39,860 bases of DNA from an uncultured Alphaproteobacteria bacterium. GTDB lineage: Bacteria; Pseudomonadota; Alphaproteobacteria; RF32; CAG-239. Under the pieces are notes generated by a model. It did no database searches, was not told where the DNA came from, and saw only the letters and a list, made by a program, of their open reading frames with translations. The stretch spans positions 1 to 39,860 of the forward strand of contig CALXWB010000012.1 in NCBI GenBank assembly GCA_944392225.1. The letters run 5' to 3'. Both the position numbers and the translations under genes were made by a program. Positions 24,984 through 34,056 of this stretch are shown in pieces (the first letter of the stretch is position 1; each line of letters starts with the position of its first letter).

Positions 24984-25938
24984 AGGTTTTTTGGCTCCTT
25001 TCTTCATAGGCTTTGACAATTTTGGCCACAAGTCCGTGTCTGACAACATCTGCCGCACTGAAGCGAACCGAACTGATTCCCGGTGTGTCTTTTAAGATAC
25101 TCAAAGCATCGCGCAGGCCTGAAATCGTGCCTTTGGGAAGGTCTACCTGGCTTAAGTCGCCGTTGACTACCATGCGTGAGTTTTCACCCATACGGGTTAA
25201 AAACATTTTCATTTGCATCGGGGTGGTGTTTTGAGCTTCATCCAAAATGACAAAGGCATTGGTCAAGGTGCGACCACGCATGAAGGCTAAAGGTGCAATC
25301 TCAATTTCACCGATGGCAATTTTTTTATCAACTTGTTCGGCCGGAAGCATTTCATATAAAGCATCATACAAAGGACGCAGATAAGGATCGACTTTTTCTT
25401 TCAAATCACCGGGCAGAAAGCCTAAATTTTCACCGGCTTCTACGGCCGGGCGAGAAAGAATAATCTTGTCAATCTTGCCTTCCAACATCATGGATACGGC
25501 CAGGGCAACTGCCAAATAGGTTTTACCTGTTCCGGCCGGGCCTAAGCCAAAAACAAGCTCATTTTTCATCATCTCTTGAATATATTGAGCTTGCGTGGCG
25601 GTTCGGGGGTATATGTGGCGTTTTTTGGTTTTTAAGACAATGTCATTTAGGTTTTGCTCTTCGCCTTTTTCTTCGGTTTTGCCGCCATTCATTCTAACGG
25701 CAGCTTTGACCTCTTCTTCGCCAATCTCGATACCGCGGCTGACCTTGTTATACAAAACATCAATGGCGTTTTTGGCCAGATTTATGGCTTCCGTCGAGCC
25801 TTTGATGTTGATTTGGTTGCCAAATGAGGAGATTTCGGCTCCGGTCATTTTTTCTATCAGGCGCAGATTGTTATCTTGTGCTCCGACAAGCTGTTGCACC
25901 AACACATTATTGAAAAGTTCAAAACTAATTTCTGCCAT
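24970..25938 (-). CDS. phoH: PhoH-family ATPase
   Basis: This is a cytoplasmic P-loop ATPase of the PhoH family, often encoded beside ybeY and linked to RNA metabolism. The product has 322 residues. An N-terminal KH-like segment (about residues 20-65) is followed by Walker A GPAGTGKT at 133-140. The Walker B segment FVILDEAQN and TRMGENSRMVVNGD follow. The start has AGGAG eight bases upstream, overlapping the miaB stop region, so the genes are translationally close. Confidence 0.95.
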   Translation of the reverse strand: MAEISFELFNNVLVQQLVGAQDNNLRLIEKMTGAEISSFGNQINIKGSTEAINLAKNAIDVLYNKVSRGIEIGEEEVKAAVRMNGGKTEEKGEEQNLNDIVLKTKKRHIYPRTATQAQYIQEMMKNELVFGLGPAGTGKTYLAVALAVSMMLEGKIDKIILSRPAVEAGENLGFLPGDLKEKVDPYLRPLYDALYEMLPAEQVDKKIAIGEIEIAPLAFMRGRTLTNAFVILDEAQNTTPMQMKMFLTRMGENSRMVVNGDLSQVDLPKGTISGLRDALSILKDTPGISSVRFSAADVVRHGLVAKIVKAYEERSQKTYGEE

Positions 25939-25942
25939 TTTC

Positions 25943-27280
25943 TTACTCCTCCTTTATGCCACTCAAAGAGTTTGTGGTGGCTTCGGTTACTTTGATTTTG
26001 ACGATTTTGTTTAAATATTCTTTGCCAAGCTCGGCGTGTAGGTTTTGCATGTATGGCGTGCGCCCGATGAGCTGGCCTGTGTGTCTGCCTTTGTCTTCAA
26101 AAAGAACATCATAGGTTTTGCCAATGCTTTCTTCATTGAACTTGCGCTGGTAGGAGAAAAGCAAATCTTGCAAAATGTCCAGACGCTCTTTTTTTATTTT
26201 TTCTTCTACCTGATTTTTCATAATTGCGGCAGGAGTGCCGGCGCGGCGACTGTATTTGAACGAAAATGCCTGGATAAATTTGACTTGATTAACCACATCC
26301 AATGTGGCTTGAAAATCGGCGTCTTCTTCGCCGGGAAAACCGACTATAAAGTCTGAAGACATACGCAAATCGGGGTTGGCTTTTTGCAGTTTTTCTACCA
26401 CGCGTAGATAGTCTGCCGAGTTGTGTCTTCTGTTCATGGCTTTCAAAATTTTATCCGAGCCGGATTGAATGGGCAGATGTAGATAAGGCATCAGTTGTTT
26501 CAAATCGCGGTGACAAGCAATCAAATCATCATCAACATCAGCCGGGTATGAAGTGGTATAGCGCAGTCTTTTCAGACCATCTATTTTAGCTAATTCTCTC
26601 AGCAAATAGGCCAAGTTTCTTTCTTTGCCGTTTTCATCTTCTCCATGATAAGAGTTAACATTCTGACCCAAAAGGTTAATCTCTAATGTGCCGCCTTCAA
26701 CCAAGCGTTTGGCTTCATCCAAAACATCTTTTATCGGGCGAGAACATTCAATGCCGCGAGTATAGGGCACAACACAATAGGTGCAAAAATTGTTGCAGCC
26801 TTCTTGAATGGCCAAATAGGAGCAACCGCCGGAAGAATGATTTTGCGGCAAAAAGTCAAATTTTGATTCTGCCGGGAACTCGGTATCAATAACGGGATGT
26901 CCTTTTTTGCGCCCGATTTTGGCCAAAATTTCAGGCAGGCGATGATAGGTTAAAGGGCCGGTGGCAAAGTCTACAAACGGGGCACGTTTGGCAATTTGCT
27001 CATCTTCAGCCTGGACCACGCAACCCATGACGCCGATGATGGTGTCTAATCCTTCTTCGGCACGTTCTTGCTTGATGGCAAAAGCACGTCCTAAGTCTGA
27101 AAAAACTTTTTCAGCCGCTTTTTCTCTGATGTGGCAGGTGTTGAATATGATTAAATCTGCGGCTTTGGGAGAATTTGCCGCGGTATAGCCCAAGGTTTCC
27201 AATATGTTGGCAATGCGCCCGGAATCGTATACATTCATTTGGCAACCAAAGGTCTTGATGTAATAATGTTTTTTACTCAC
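25943..27280 (-). CDS. miaB: tRNA-2-methylthio-N6-dimethylallyladenosine synthase
   Basis: MiaB is a radical-SAM methylthiotransferase that modifies A37 of tRNAs reading codons that start with U. The product has 445 residues. The N-terminal cluster cysteines are C13 (KTFGCQMN), C49 (NTCHIREKA) and C87 (GVMGCVVQ). The radical-SAM triad is C162, C166 and C169 in GCNNFCTYC. A C-terminal TRAM domain contains GQLIGRTPYMQNLHAE. The start codon is GTG (27280-27278), with GGAT upstream. It heads the miaB-phoH-ybeY-lnt operon. Confidence 0.97.
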   Translation of the reverse strand: MSKKHYYIKTFGCQMNVYDSGRIANILETLGYTAANSPKAADLIIFNTCHIREKAAEKVFSDLGRAFAIKQERAEEGLDTIIGVMGCVVQAEDEQIAKRAPFVDFATGPLTYHRLPEILAKIGRKKGHPVIDTEFPAESKFDFLPQNHSSGGCSYLAIQEGCNNFCTYCVVPYTRGIECSRPIKDVLDEAKRLVEGGTLEINLLGQNVNSYHGEDENGKERNLAYLLRELAKIDGLKRLRYTTSYPADVDDDLIACHRDLKQLMPYLHLPIQSGSDKILKAMNRRHNSADYLRVVEKLQKANPDLRMSSDFIVGFPGEEDADFQATLDVVNQVKFIQAFSFKYSRRAGTPAAIMKNQVEEKIKKERLDILQDLLFSYQRKFNEESIGKTYDVLFEDKGRHTGQLIGRTPYMQNLHAELGKEYLNKIVKIKVTEATTNSLSGIKEE

Positions 27281-27468
27281 TTTTGATATCCAATAATTAT
27301 TTCTTCTTAAAAAATAATTTTAGGGCAAATTTGCGATAATTTCAAATGTTTTCTTGTCTGTTTTCCGATTTTTATTTTTTTTAATTTTGTGAAATATTTT
27401 TTTTATTGAAATTTTAAGGCTTTTCAATCTATCATAAAATTATAGTTTGTTATTTAGGAGTTTTTCAT

Positions 27469-27915
27469 ATGCCGGATTTGGGAATGGAGTTGAATATGAA
27501 TATTTTAGCAAAATTGAACGATAATCAAAAAATTGCTTTCATGCAGGCTTTGGCTTCCTTGGCCAATGCTGACGGAAAATTAGATCCCGAAGAAATTGAG
27601 TTCATTAAAAACGTGGCCGTTATTTACGGCGTGCCCGAGGCCAGAGTGCAAGAGATTTTGTCGGCTAAAAATGCCGATGAAGTGGTTGATGCCGTGAAAA
27701 TTATTGATAGTCGCCGCGCGGCTTTGGAACTTATTAAAGAAATGTGCATCTTGGCTCATGCCGATAATGAACTCACCGATGACGAGGTTTTGCTCATTGG
27801 CCGCGTGGGACAAGCTATGGGCGTGGAATTGGAAAAAATTGAGCAAATCAGCCGTTGGGTCATTGACCGTGTGATTTGGCTCGAAGAGGCCAAACTCATT
27901 TTTGAAGAAGCTTAA
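27469..27915 (+). CDS. TerB-like helical protein
   Basis: This encodes 148 residues, with the start ATG 27469 preceded by GGAG. Two related helical segments each carry an acidic motif: ADGKLDPEEIEFIKNVAVIYGV (about residues 34-55) and ADNELTDDEVLLIGRVGQAMGV (about 104-125). This doubled D-x-[KE]-x-[DE] arrangement is typical of the tellurite-resistance TerB domain, which is often metal-binding and found near membrane or stress functions. No other ter genes are present, so a role in tellurite resistance is not supported. The next gene starts 15 nt later and is probably co-transcribed. Confidence 0.75.
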   Translation: MPDLGMELNMNILAKLNDNQKIAFMQALASLANADGKLDPEEIEFIKNVAVIYGVPEARVQEILSAKNADEVVDAVKIIDSRRAALELIKEMCILAHADNELTDDEVLLIGRVGQAMGVELEKIEQISRWVIDRVIWLEEAKLIFEEA

Positions 27916-27930
27916 TGCCGAGGTGATAAA

Positions 27931-29148
27931 ATGGTGGATATTAATGCTTTAAGAGGAATTTCTTCTCCCGAGAAAGACAAGCCTCTGGAGAAAAAAGATA
28001 AAAAACAAAAAATCAGAGAAGAAAAAATTGAGCAGGGCTTGAATCGTGCCAGACCCGATATGCAGGGCTATGACAAAGATCGGGCCAAAGAAATTTTGCT
28101 GCAAAAAACGCAAAATAATGAAAAAATTCCTGATGATATGGAAGACCTTGCTTTCCAGGTGGCTCAGTCTTTGCAAACCATTGAAAATGAAACAACCCCG
28201 GTTAATGAATATTTTTACTGGATTGAAGATGCACAAGATGTCATTAAAAATATGAATGACGGCGATATTACCGATGGCGATATTGCCGCAAGAGAAGACT
28301 TTCTTGATATGCTTACCGTGCGTGAAACCGAAATGCGCGTTTATATGGATCTGTATCGGGCTTCCAAATCTCCCATGGCAAAGGAAAGATTGGCCCTGCT
28401 TGAATTGAAGTTGGCTAAATTGCAACAATTGCGCAGCGCCATTCAGGCTTCGACCAAAAGCAAGGAAGAGGCCGAGTATGAACGCCGCGTGAGTGAGGAA
28501 GAAAAGCGCTTGGCTCTTGAATATTATCGGATGTTGGAAGAGCAAAAACAAAGAGAAGATCAAACCCTCTTTGACGTGGTTGATCTTGATTATCAAATGT
28601 CTTTGCGTGCCGCTCAGACAATGATTGCCTTGGCTGCTCTTGATGAAAATGCAAAACTTTATCAGTTGCGCCAACAACGTTTTCAAAATTTTATGAGCAA
28701 TCGGGCCGATAATCTTAAATATCTTGCAAAATTTGAATCGCAACAAGCTTTGCATGACAGATATGCCAAACATTTGGAAACGGCAAATTTGGTTAAGGTG
28801 GCAAATTCAGCTCAAAATGTTGGCAATTTTAATGAAGATGATAAAGTCAGACGCGATGTTTGCGGCGCCGTGTTGGAATATCGGTTGCGCGGTAAAGAAG
28901 TGCCGGAAAAGGTTTTGTATAAGCTTGGCGTGAAATCTTTTGTGCCCGAATATAGCATGAGTGAAGAAATTTTGAACAAATCTTTTGAAAACCAGACAAC
29001 AGAAGAACGTATTAAGAGGATAAATGAACTTAGGGGTAGACAAAACACTTCTTCTGTTCCACAATTGGTCAACAGAAACAAAATACAATCGTTTGATTTG
29101 GGCAGATTTAATGCTCTGCAAAAACGCAATGTTAATGTGATGGATTAG
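27931..29148 (+). CDS. Unknown coiled-coil protein
   Basis: This encodes 405 residues, starting at ATG 27931 after GAGGTGAT. The N-terminal 55 residues are Lys/Glu-rich. About residues 145-215 form a long predicted coiled coil (ERLALLELKLAKLQQL, KSKEEAEYERRVSEEEKR). The middle part is helical and the last 60 residues polar. There is no signal peptide or membrane segment, and no family is recognised. It lies between the TerB-like gene and yggT with spacings of about 13-15 nt, so it belongs to the same transcription unit. Confidence 0.8.
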   Translation: MVDINALRGISSPEKDKPLEKKDKKQKIREEKIEQGLNRARPDMQGYDKDRAKEILLQKTQNNEKIPDDMEDLAFQVAQSLQTIENETTPVNEYFYWIEDAQDVIKNMNDGDITDGDIAAREDFLDMLTVRETEMRVYMDLYRASKSPMAKERLALLELKLAKLQQLRSAIQASTKSKEEAEYERRVSEEEKRLALEYYRMLEEQKQREDQTLFDVVDLDYQMSLRAAQTMIALAALDENAKLYQLRQQRFQNFMSNRADNLKYLAKFESQQALHDRYAKHLETANLVKVANSAQNVGNFNEDDKVRRDVCGAVLEYRLRGKEVPEKVLYKLGVKSFVPEYSMSEEILNKSFENQTTEERIKRINELRGRQNTSSVPQLVNRNKIQSFDLGRFNALQKRNVNVMD

Positions 29149-29161
29149 GAGTGAACGAAAA

Positions 29162-29470
29162 ATGGGTGCTTTGTTTGAACCTTTTTTATATATTATCGGC
29201 TTGATTGTCAGCTTATATTTCAAAATTGTGATTATTGAGATTATTTTGCATTGGCTTATCCATTTCAAAATTTTGGATACCAGCAACAAATATTCTCAAA
29301 AAACCATGGAACTTTTGGAAAAAGCTACTCATCCGGTTTATGACAAAATCAGAGAGAAAATTCCGGCTGTCGTTGTCAGCGGGTTCGACTTCTCACCTTT
29401 TGTCTTGTTGCTGATTTTGTTGTTTGTGAATCGTTTGATATTTGTTTTGTCTCAGTTCTTGCTTTCTTAA
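29162..29470 (+). CDS. YggT family membrane protein
   Basis: This is a 102-residue inner-membrane protein with two hydrophobic segments (about residues 5-33 and 76-101). The loop between them contains ATHPVYDKIREKIPAVVVSGFDFSP, matching the conserved P-x(n)-R-x(n)-P and D-x-S-P pattern of YggT proteins. The family has been linked to osmotic shock tolerance and to cell shape or division in some bacteria; the exact role is unknown. GGAG precedes the start. It is usually found near yggU, as here. Confidence 0.85.
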   Translation: MGALFEPFLYIIGLIVSLYFKIVIIEIILHWLIHFKILDTSNKYSQKTMELLEKATHPVYDKIREKIPAVVVSGFDFSPFVLLLILLFVNRLIFVLSQFLLS

Positions 29471-29488
29471 AAGCAGAGAGTTTGAACT

Positions 29489-29809
29489 TTGTTTTATGAA
29501 CAAAATAAAACAGGAATTGTTTTAAGAGTTAGGTTAATGCCTAACTCTTCTTCTTGTTTGTGTAAGGGAATATTTCGGGACGCTGATAATGTTGAATTTC
29601 TTAAAATTTCAGTAGTCAGTGTGCCGGAAAAAGGCAAGGCAAATAAGGAGTTGCTTGGCTTTTTGGCAAAAAAATTAAACATGGCCAAAAGCTCTTTGGA
29701 AATTATCTCCGGCGAAACCGACAGATATAAAAAATTTTTGATAAAAGATGCTTCTGACAAGGCGCTCAGTGCTTTGCAGAATTTATATACGGAGGTTGAA
29801 AATGGCTGA
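29489..29809 (+). CDS. DUF167/YggU family protein
   Basis: This encodes 106 residues with a TTG start at 29489, preceded by GAGAG eight bases upstream. The core LRVRLMPNSSS, KISVVSVPEKGKANKELLGFLAKKL and SLEIISGETDRYKKFLI matches the YggU (DUF167) fold, including the P-x-x-G-x-A-N signature. The cellular role of the family is unknown. The end overlaps folD by 8 nt, which indicates tight co-translation. Confidence 0.88.
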   Translation: MFYEQNKTGIVLRVRLMPNSSSCLCKGIFRDADNVEFLKISVVSVPEKGKANKELLGFLAKKLNMAKSSLEIISGETDRYKKFLIKDASDKALSALQNLYTEVENG

Positions 29810-30656
29810 TGCTGTGGTTATTGACGGTAAGGCTTTGGCTTTGCAAGTCAGAGCCGAGATTGCTCAGAAAGTGGCAAAATATGAACTTAAACCAAACTTG
29901 GCCGTTATCTTGGTGGGAAATGACGAGGCCAGCCTGATCTATGATCGCAACAAACAAAGAGCCGCCAAAGATGTGGGTATGGATTGCGAAATTTATCATT
30001 TGGAAGAAAATGTTTCTGAAAATGAGTTGCTGGATCTGGTCAGACAGCTTAATGATGATGTGCGTGTCAACGGCATTTTGGTGCAGCTGCCTTTGCCCAA
30101 ACATATTAACCCAACCCGCGTGTTGATGCAAATCAGTCCCGAAAAAGATGTTGATGGTTTTAACCCGTTTAATATCGGCCTCCTGCAGGCTAATTCTCCG
30201 CTTGCCATGGTTCCGGCGACGCCTAAAGGTGTTTTACATATCCTGAAATCGGTCATTCCTAACCTGGCCGGTAAAAAAGTGGCTGTTATCGGTCGCTCCA
30301 ATATTGTCGGACGCCCCATGGCCGTTCTGCTCTTGAACCAAGATTGCACCGTGGTCGTGCTGCACTCCAAAACTCTCGAGCCCGAAGAAATTGTGCAACA
30401 AGCTGACATTGTTATTGCGTCTTGCGGAAAAGCACGTATGATTAAAGAAAATTGGATAAAAAAAGGTGCTGTTGTTATTGATGTCGGCATAAATCGGGTT
30501 GACGGCAAACTTTATGGCGATGTTGACTTTGACAGCGTGGCAAAAAAAGCTTCTTATATTACGCCGGTGCCGGGTGGCGTCGGCCCCATGACCATTGCCA
30601 TGCTTTTGGCAAACACATATGAAGCTTTTGCTCGCCAAAATCATTTAGATATTTGA
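29802..30656 (+). CDS. folD: Bifunctional methylenetetrahydrofolate dehydrogenase/cyclohydrolase
   Basis: FolD interconverts 5,10-methylene-, methenyl- and 10-formyl-tetrahydrofolate with NADP, supplying one-carbon units for purines and initiator tRNA. Starting at ATG 29802 after GGAGG, it has 284 residues. Catalytic Y47 and K51 are in SLIYDRNKQRA. VNGILVQLPLPKH, DVDGFNPFNIG and the Rossmann segment GRSNIVGRPMAVLL are intact, as is the C-terminal TPVPGGVGPMTIAML. The upstream in-frame starts lie inside yggU and lack conservation. Confidence 0.97.
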   Translation: MADAVVIDGKALALQVRAEIAQKVAKYELKPNLAVILVGNDEASLIYDRNKQRAAKDVGMDCEIYHLEENVSENELLDLVRQLNDDVRVNGILVQLPLPKHINPTRVLMQISPEKDVDGFNPFNIGLLQANSPLAMVPATPKGVLHILKSVIPNLAGKKVAVIGRSNIVGRPMAVLLLNQDCTVVVLHSKTLEPEEIVQQADIVIASCGKARMIKENWIKKGAVVIDVGINRVDGKLYGDVDFDSVAKKASYITPVPGGVGPMTIAMLLANTYEAFARQNHLDI

Positions 30657-30674
30657 TATATGGATTGAAAAAAC

Positions 30675-31292
30675 ATGGTTCTTGTTAAACATATGATGAA
30701 TTTTGGGCGCAATTTTGTGCAAAAATGCTATGACTATATGATTGAGCTGGCGGCACGGCCCTCGGCACTGTATTTTTTGGCTGCGGTTTCTTTTATTGAG
30801 AGTTCTTTCTTTCCCATTCCGCCGGATGTTATGCTTATCCCAATGGTTTTGGCAACACCGAAAAATGCCTGGAAAATTGCCGGTGTGACCACGCTGGCAA
30901 GCGTTTTGGGCGGTTATTTCGGCTATGCCATCGGTGTCTTTTTGTTTGATGCCGTGGCTATGCCTTTGCTCAAGTTTTACGGTTATGCTCATGAGTTTGA
31001 TGTTTTCAGCGGCTATTATCATGAGTGGGGCGCTTGGATCGTTTTCGGGGCCGGAATCACGCCTTTCCCCTATAAGGTGATTACCATTGCCAGCGGTGTG
31101 GTGCATTTGGATTTGTTTGTCTTTACCATTGCTTCCGTTTTGGCTCGCGGCGGCCGCTTCTTCCTCGTGGCTTGGCTATTGAAAAAATATGGCGAACCGA
31201 TGAAGGTGTTTATTGAAAAAAACTTAGGCATGCTGGCCGTGGCTTTCTTTGTTTTGCTGATCGGCAGTTTTGCTTTGCTTAAATATTTATAA
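30675..31292 (+). CDS. YqaA/DedA-type inner-membrane protein
   Basis: This is a 205-residue membrane protein. The motif SFIESSFFPIPPDVMLIPM (about residues 37-55) and the later GAGITPFPYKVITIASGV are characteristic of the YqaA branch of the DedA/SNARE-associated superfamily. About four to five hydrophobic segments are visible. Superfamily members are implicated in lipid transport or membrane homeostasis; this branch is poorly characterised. It follows folD after 18 nt and ends at a bidirectional terminator shared with infA. Confidence 0.88.
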   Translation: MVLVKHMMNFGRNFVQKCYDYMIELAARPSALYFLAAVSFIESSFFPIPPDVMLIPMVLATPKNAWKIAGVTTLASVLGGYFGYAIGVFLFDAVAMPLLKFYGYAHEFDVFSGYYHEWGAWIVFGAGITPFPYKVITIASGVVHLDLFVFTIASVLARGGRFFLVAWLLKKYGEPMKVFIEKNLGMLAVAFFVLLIGSFALLKYL

Positions 31293-31330
31293 TAATAAAA
31301 AGGCCTCCTTTCGGAGGCTTTTTTATTATT
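31291..31330. terminator. Bidirectional terminator between yqaA-like gene and infA
   Basis: The arms 31291-31308 and 31313-31330 pair over 18 bp with one G-U, around loop TTTC, with A-runs on the left and T-runs on the right. The core GCCTCC-TTTC-GGAGGC is the same as in the terminator at 33553-33580. Confidence 0.9.
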
Positions 31331-31550
31331 GGTCTTTGTGACGAAATGTGATACGCCCTTTGGTTAAATCATATGGCGTCATTTCAATATCAACCTTATC
31401 TCCGACCATAACGCGAATACGAAACTTGCGCATTTTGCCGGCGGTGTGTGCCAAAATCTCTACACCGTTTTCCAATCTTACTCGAAACATGGCATTGGGA
31501 AGTTTTTCAATGACTTCTCCCGTCAGTTCCAAGAGCTCTTCTTTACTCAT
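31326..31550 (-). CDS. infA: Translation initiation factor IF-1
   Basis: IF-1 occupies the A site of the 30S subunit during initiation. The product has 74 residues forming a single OB fold. It contains [20 protein letters not shown] and the signature [19 protein letters not shown], ending [10 protein letters not shown]. The start follows AAGGAC. Its stop lies inside the shared bidirectional terminator. It is monocistronic and not in a ribosomal protein operon here. Confidence 0.97.
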   Translation of the reverse strand: MSKEELLELTGEVIEKLPNAMFRVRLENGVEILAHTAGKMRKFRIRVMVGDKVDIEMTPYDLTKGRITFRHKDQ

Positions 31551-31630
31551 AAAATAGTCCTTATCTTTATAGTTTTTTATTTATTGCCTATTTATATAAC
31601 GCTATATTTTTATTTTTGCAACGGAATTTT

Positions 31631-33229
31631 TTATTTGTGAAGCGGAAATCTGATGCTAAAGGTTGTTCCTTTGCCAAGTTTGCTCTTCACATCTATTTGG
31701 CCGTTAAATTTATCAACAATGGATTTGACAATAGCCAAGCCTAAGCCGTTGCCTTTGATTTGGCCGTTGATTTTGCTGGTGAACAGTGGCTCAAAAATAT
31801 GACCCAATATTTCCGGGGCAATGCCGATGCCGTCGTCAGATACTTTTATCAAGGCGTTTTCTTTGTTCTGGCTTAAGCTGATTTCTATTTTTCCATCCGG
31901 CTTGCCGGCGTGAATGGCATTCAACACAAGGTTGATGATAATCATCTTAAAATCGGTGGCATTGGCATAAATCTTCACATCTTGCGGGCTCTTGAGATAT
32001 ATGTTCATGCCTTTTATCTTGGCTTCATAATCCATTAAATCAATGATATCTTTAATGTTTTGTGTGCAATTTATCTCTGTCATTTGGTCTTGCGGAATTT
32101 GGCTCAAAGCCAGCAATCTTTCCGGCACTTTTAACGATTCAACAATCTCTTTGTTTATCAATTGTAAAAGTTTGTCGGTTTCTTCTTCTTTGTCTTTGTA
32201 TTTATCTTCCAAATATTCAATGATGATTCTGATTGAACCCAGATGATTTTTCATTTCATGGGCAATGGAGCTTGATAAAAAGTTCAGAGAAGAGATTTTT
32301 TGCTGGTGTGAAAACTCAATGTCTCCGCTTAAATCGCGCATGATTTCAATGATATATTTTTTGTCTTTAATCTTGATGGCGGCAGCATTGATATAAAGAT
32401 GATTGTTTGGCTTGCTGGCAAATTGTTGAATCATATGCAGCTTTTTCTTTTTGTTTTGGCAGATCTCATATAGCGGGCAGCTCACAAGATTATGATTGCA
32501 GGGAACATCTTTGTGGAAAGAAGCTTCATAACATTTGAGCTTCTTTTTATGGCTTTCTACCATTTTATAATATTCTTTGTTGGCAACGATTATGTCATAA
32601 TTTTCATTGATGACGCGAAGCCCGTCGGGAATACCATCTATTATTTTTTGCAAAAAGTCTTGTGCTTCTTTGAGCTCTAAGACGTTGCTTTCCAACTTGT
32701 CCAGCATGAAGTTAAATGTGTCGGTCAGAAAATCTATCTCATCGGGAAATTTTGTGAGCTTGTCTCTTTTGACACGGGCTGAAAGTTTGCCTTTGGCAAT
32801 TTCTAAGTTGACAGCCGTTAATTTTTCAATCGGAACAATTACCCAACGCCTTATCAAAAACCACATCAAAATGACCGCGGCTATGAACAAAATGGAGCTG
32901 ATACCGACAAATTTTATCCCTTGATAGATGGATAAATAGCGGTCATTGTAGCTTTTTTGCAGGCTGGCTATGCGCTCTCTTTCTTTGCTGATTTGTCTTT
33001 CTATGGCGTCATTGCCTTTTTCGGAGGCGGCAACTTTAAGCTCTTTTTTCAAAGTATGGTTTTCATATAACAAACCGACAAATTGTTGGTTGCGTTCTAT
33101 ATTGCTTTTTAATTCTTCTTGCAGGCGTATGCCGTAGGTGAAATAAAATGAATATACAAAAATGAGTGAGGTAAACAGAAAAAATGAACCTATGGTATAA
33201 ATCAATTTTTTATTCAAGCTGGTAAACAT
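31631..33229 (-). CDS. Membrane sensor histidine kinase, orphan
   Basis: This encodes 532 residues, with GGAGG before the start. TM1 spans about residues 9-33. A roughly 70-residue periplasmic coiled segment follows, then TM2 (about 105-127) and a HAMP linker (to about 182). A PAS domain (about 190-305) carries a cysteine cluster C233, C244, C251 and C257, a pattern seen in PAS domains that may bind metal or sense redox state. The phospho-acceptor is H324 in SSSIAHEMKNHLGSIR. The ATPase has NLVLNAIHAG, DDGIGIAPEILGHIFEPLF and GNGLGLAIV. No response regulator is adjacent, so its partner is unknown. Confidence 0.93.
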   Translation of the reverse strand: MFTSLNKKLIYTIGSFFLFTSLIFVYSFYFTYGIRLQEELKSNIERNQQFVGLLYENHTLKKELKVAASEKGNDAIERQISKERERIASLQKSYNDRYLSIYQGIKFVGISSILFIAAVILMWFLIRRWVIVPIEKLTAVNLEIAKGKLSARVKRDKLTKFPDEIDFLTDTFNFMLDKLESNVLELKEAQDFLQKIIDGIPDGLRVINENYDIIVANKEYYKMVESHKKKLKCYEASFHKDVPCNHNLVSCPLYEICQNKKKKLHMIQQFASKPNNHLYINAAAIKIKDKKYIIEIMRDLSGDIEFSHQQKISSLNFLSSSIAHEMKNHLGSIRIIIEYLEDKYKDKEEETDKLLQLINKEIVESLKVPERLLALSQIPQDQMTEINCTQNIKDIIDLMDYEAKIKGMNIYLKSPQDVKIYANATDFKMIIINLVLNAIHAGKPDGKIEISLSQNKENALIKVSDDGIGIAPEILGHIFEPLFTSKINGQIKGNGLGLAIVKSIVDKFNGQIDVKSKLGKGTTFSIRFPLHK

Positions 33230-33335
33230 ATGTTGCCTCCGTTTGTGACTTTATTTTTATTTTATAAAAAATTTTAGTTAAAATTTAATAAAATTTACGT
33301 ATCCTGCAAATGTTTCACAGAAAAATGAGGCAAAA

Positions 33336-33554
33336 ATGAAAAAAGTAATTGAGAATATTGATAAAGAACAATTATCGGAAATGGGTTTTTGGAATGATGA
33401 AAACGTGGCTTTTATCAAACAAGCCAATGAAAACGGAAAAATCATGTGGTCAATTTATGCCGCAGACGGCGAAAAAATTGCCATGACCGATAATCGTGAA
33501 TTTGCTTTTATTGTGGCCAAGCAAAATGATTTAAATCCGCAATCCGTGCATTAA
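33336..33554 (+). CDS. DUF1150 family small protein
   Basis: This encodes 72 residues, with GAGG before ATG 33336. The central IMWSIYAADGEKIAMTDNRE and the ending NPQSVH match the alphaproteobacterial DUF1150 pattern (LWALxxADG-x-P-I-x-x-T-D-x-R-E ... VSVH). The family has no assigned function and is often placed near small heat-shock genes, which are absent here. It is monocistronic and ends at a terminator shared with ptsN. Confidence 0.78.
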   Translation: MKKVIENIDKEQLSEMGFWNDENVAFIKQANENGKIMWSIYAADGEKIAMTDNREFAFIVAKQNDLNPQSVH

Positions 33555-33580
33555 AAAAGCCTCCTTTCGGAGGCTTTTTT
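33553..33580. terminator. Bidirectional terminator between DUF1150 gene and ptsN
   Basis: AAAAAAGCCTCC (33553-33564) and GGAGGCTTTTTT (33569-33580) pair perfectly over 12 bp around loop TTTC. The hairpin begins inside the DUF1150 stop codon and ends against the ptsN stop on the other strand. Confidence 0.92.
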
Positions 33581-34027
33581 TTAACTGTTATATATCAAGG
33601 CTTTTATTTCTTGACTTGAGTTCATTTGACGCAGCTTGCTGCGGATGTTTTCATCTTTTAAAAGTCTTGATGCTTGCGCCAAAGCCGTTAAATGGTCAGC
33701 GCCGTTATCTTCAGGTGACAACAACATAAAGACCAAATCTACCGGTTTGCCGTCAATGGCTTCAAAATCAACCGGTGAGCTGAGTTTGGCAAAGAAACCA
33801 TAAACTTTGTCCAGACCTTCAAAACGGCCGTGCGGCAAAGCTGTTCCTTCTCCGAAACCGGTGGAGCCCAAGTTTTCACGTTCTAAGACAGTGTCAAAGA
33901 TTGTGCGTTCATTAATGCCTGTAATTTCTGCAGCTTTGGAAGCCATATCTTGCAAAAGTTGTCTTTTGCTGTTTGACTTTAATCCCAAAAATATACTTTT
34001 TTCAGACATTATTTCTGAAAGTTTCAT
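33581..34027 (-). CDS. ptsN: Nitrogen-regulatory phosphotransferase EIIA(Ntr)
   Basis: PtsN is the terminal phosphoryl acceptor of the PTS-Ntr chain (EI-Ntr, NPr, EIIA-Ntr), which regulates potassium transport, carbon/nitrogen balance and envelope functions. The product has 148 residues. The phosphorylated histidine is H66 in GTALPHGR, with ENLGSTGFGEG just before it. The remaining PTS-EIIA type-2 fold includes PVDLVFMLLSPED and a C-terminal helical pair. It lies last in the lpt-rpoN-hpf-ptsN series, the usual alphaproteobacterial order. AAGG precedes the start. Confidence 0.95.
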   Translation of the reverse strand: MKLSEIMSEKSIFLGLKSNSKRQLLQDMASKAAEITGINERTIFDTVLERENLGSTGFGEGTALPHGRFEGLDKVYGFFAKLSSPVDFEAIDGKPVDLVFMLLSPEDNGADHLTALAQASRLLKDENIRSKLRQMNSSQEIKALIYNS

Positions 34028-34056
34028 CTATTTATGCCTTATTTTGTTAAACCTGA

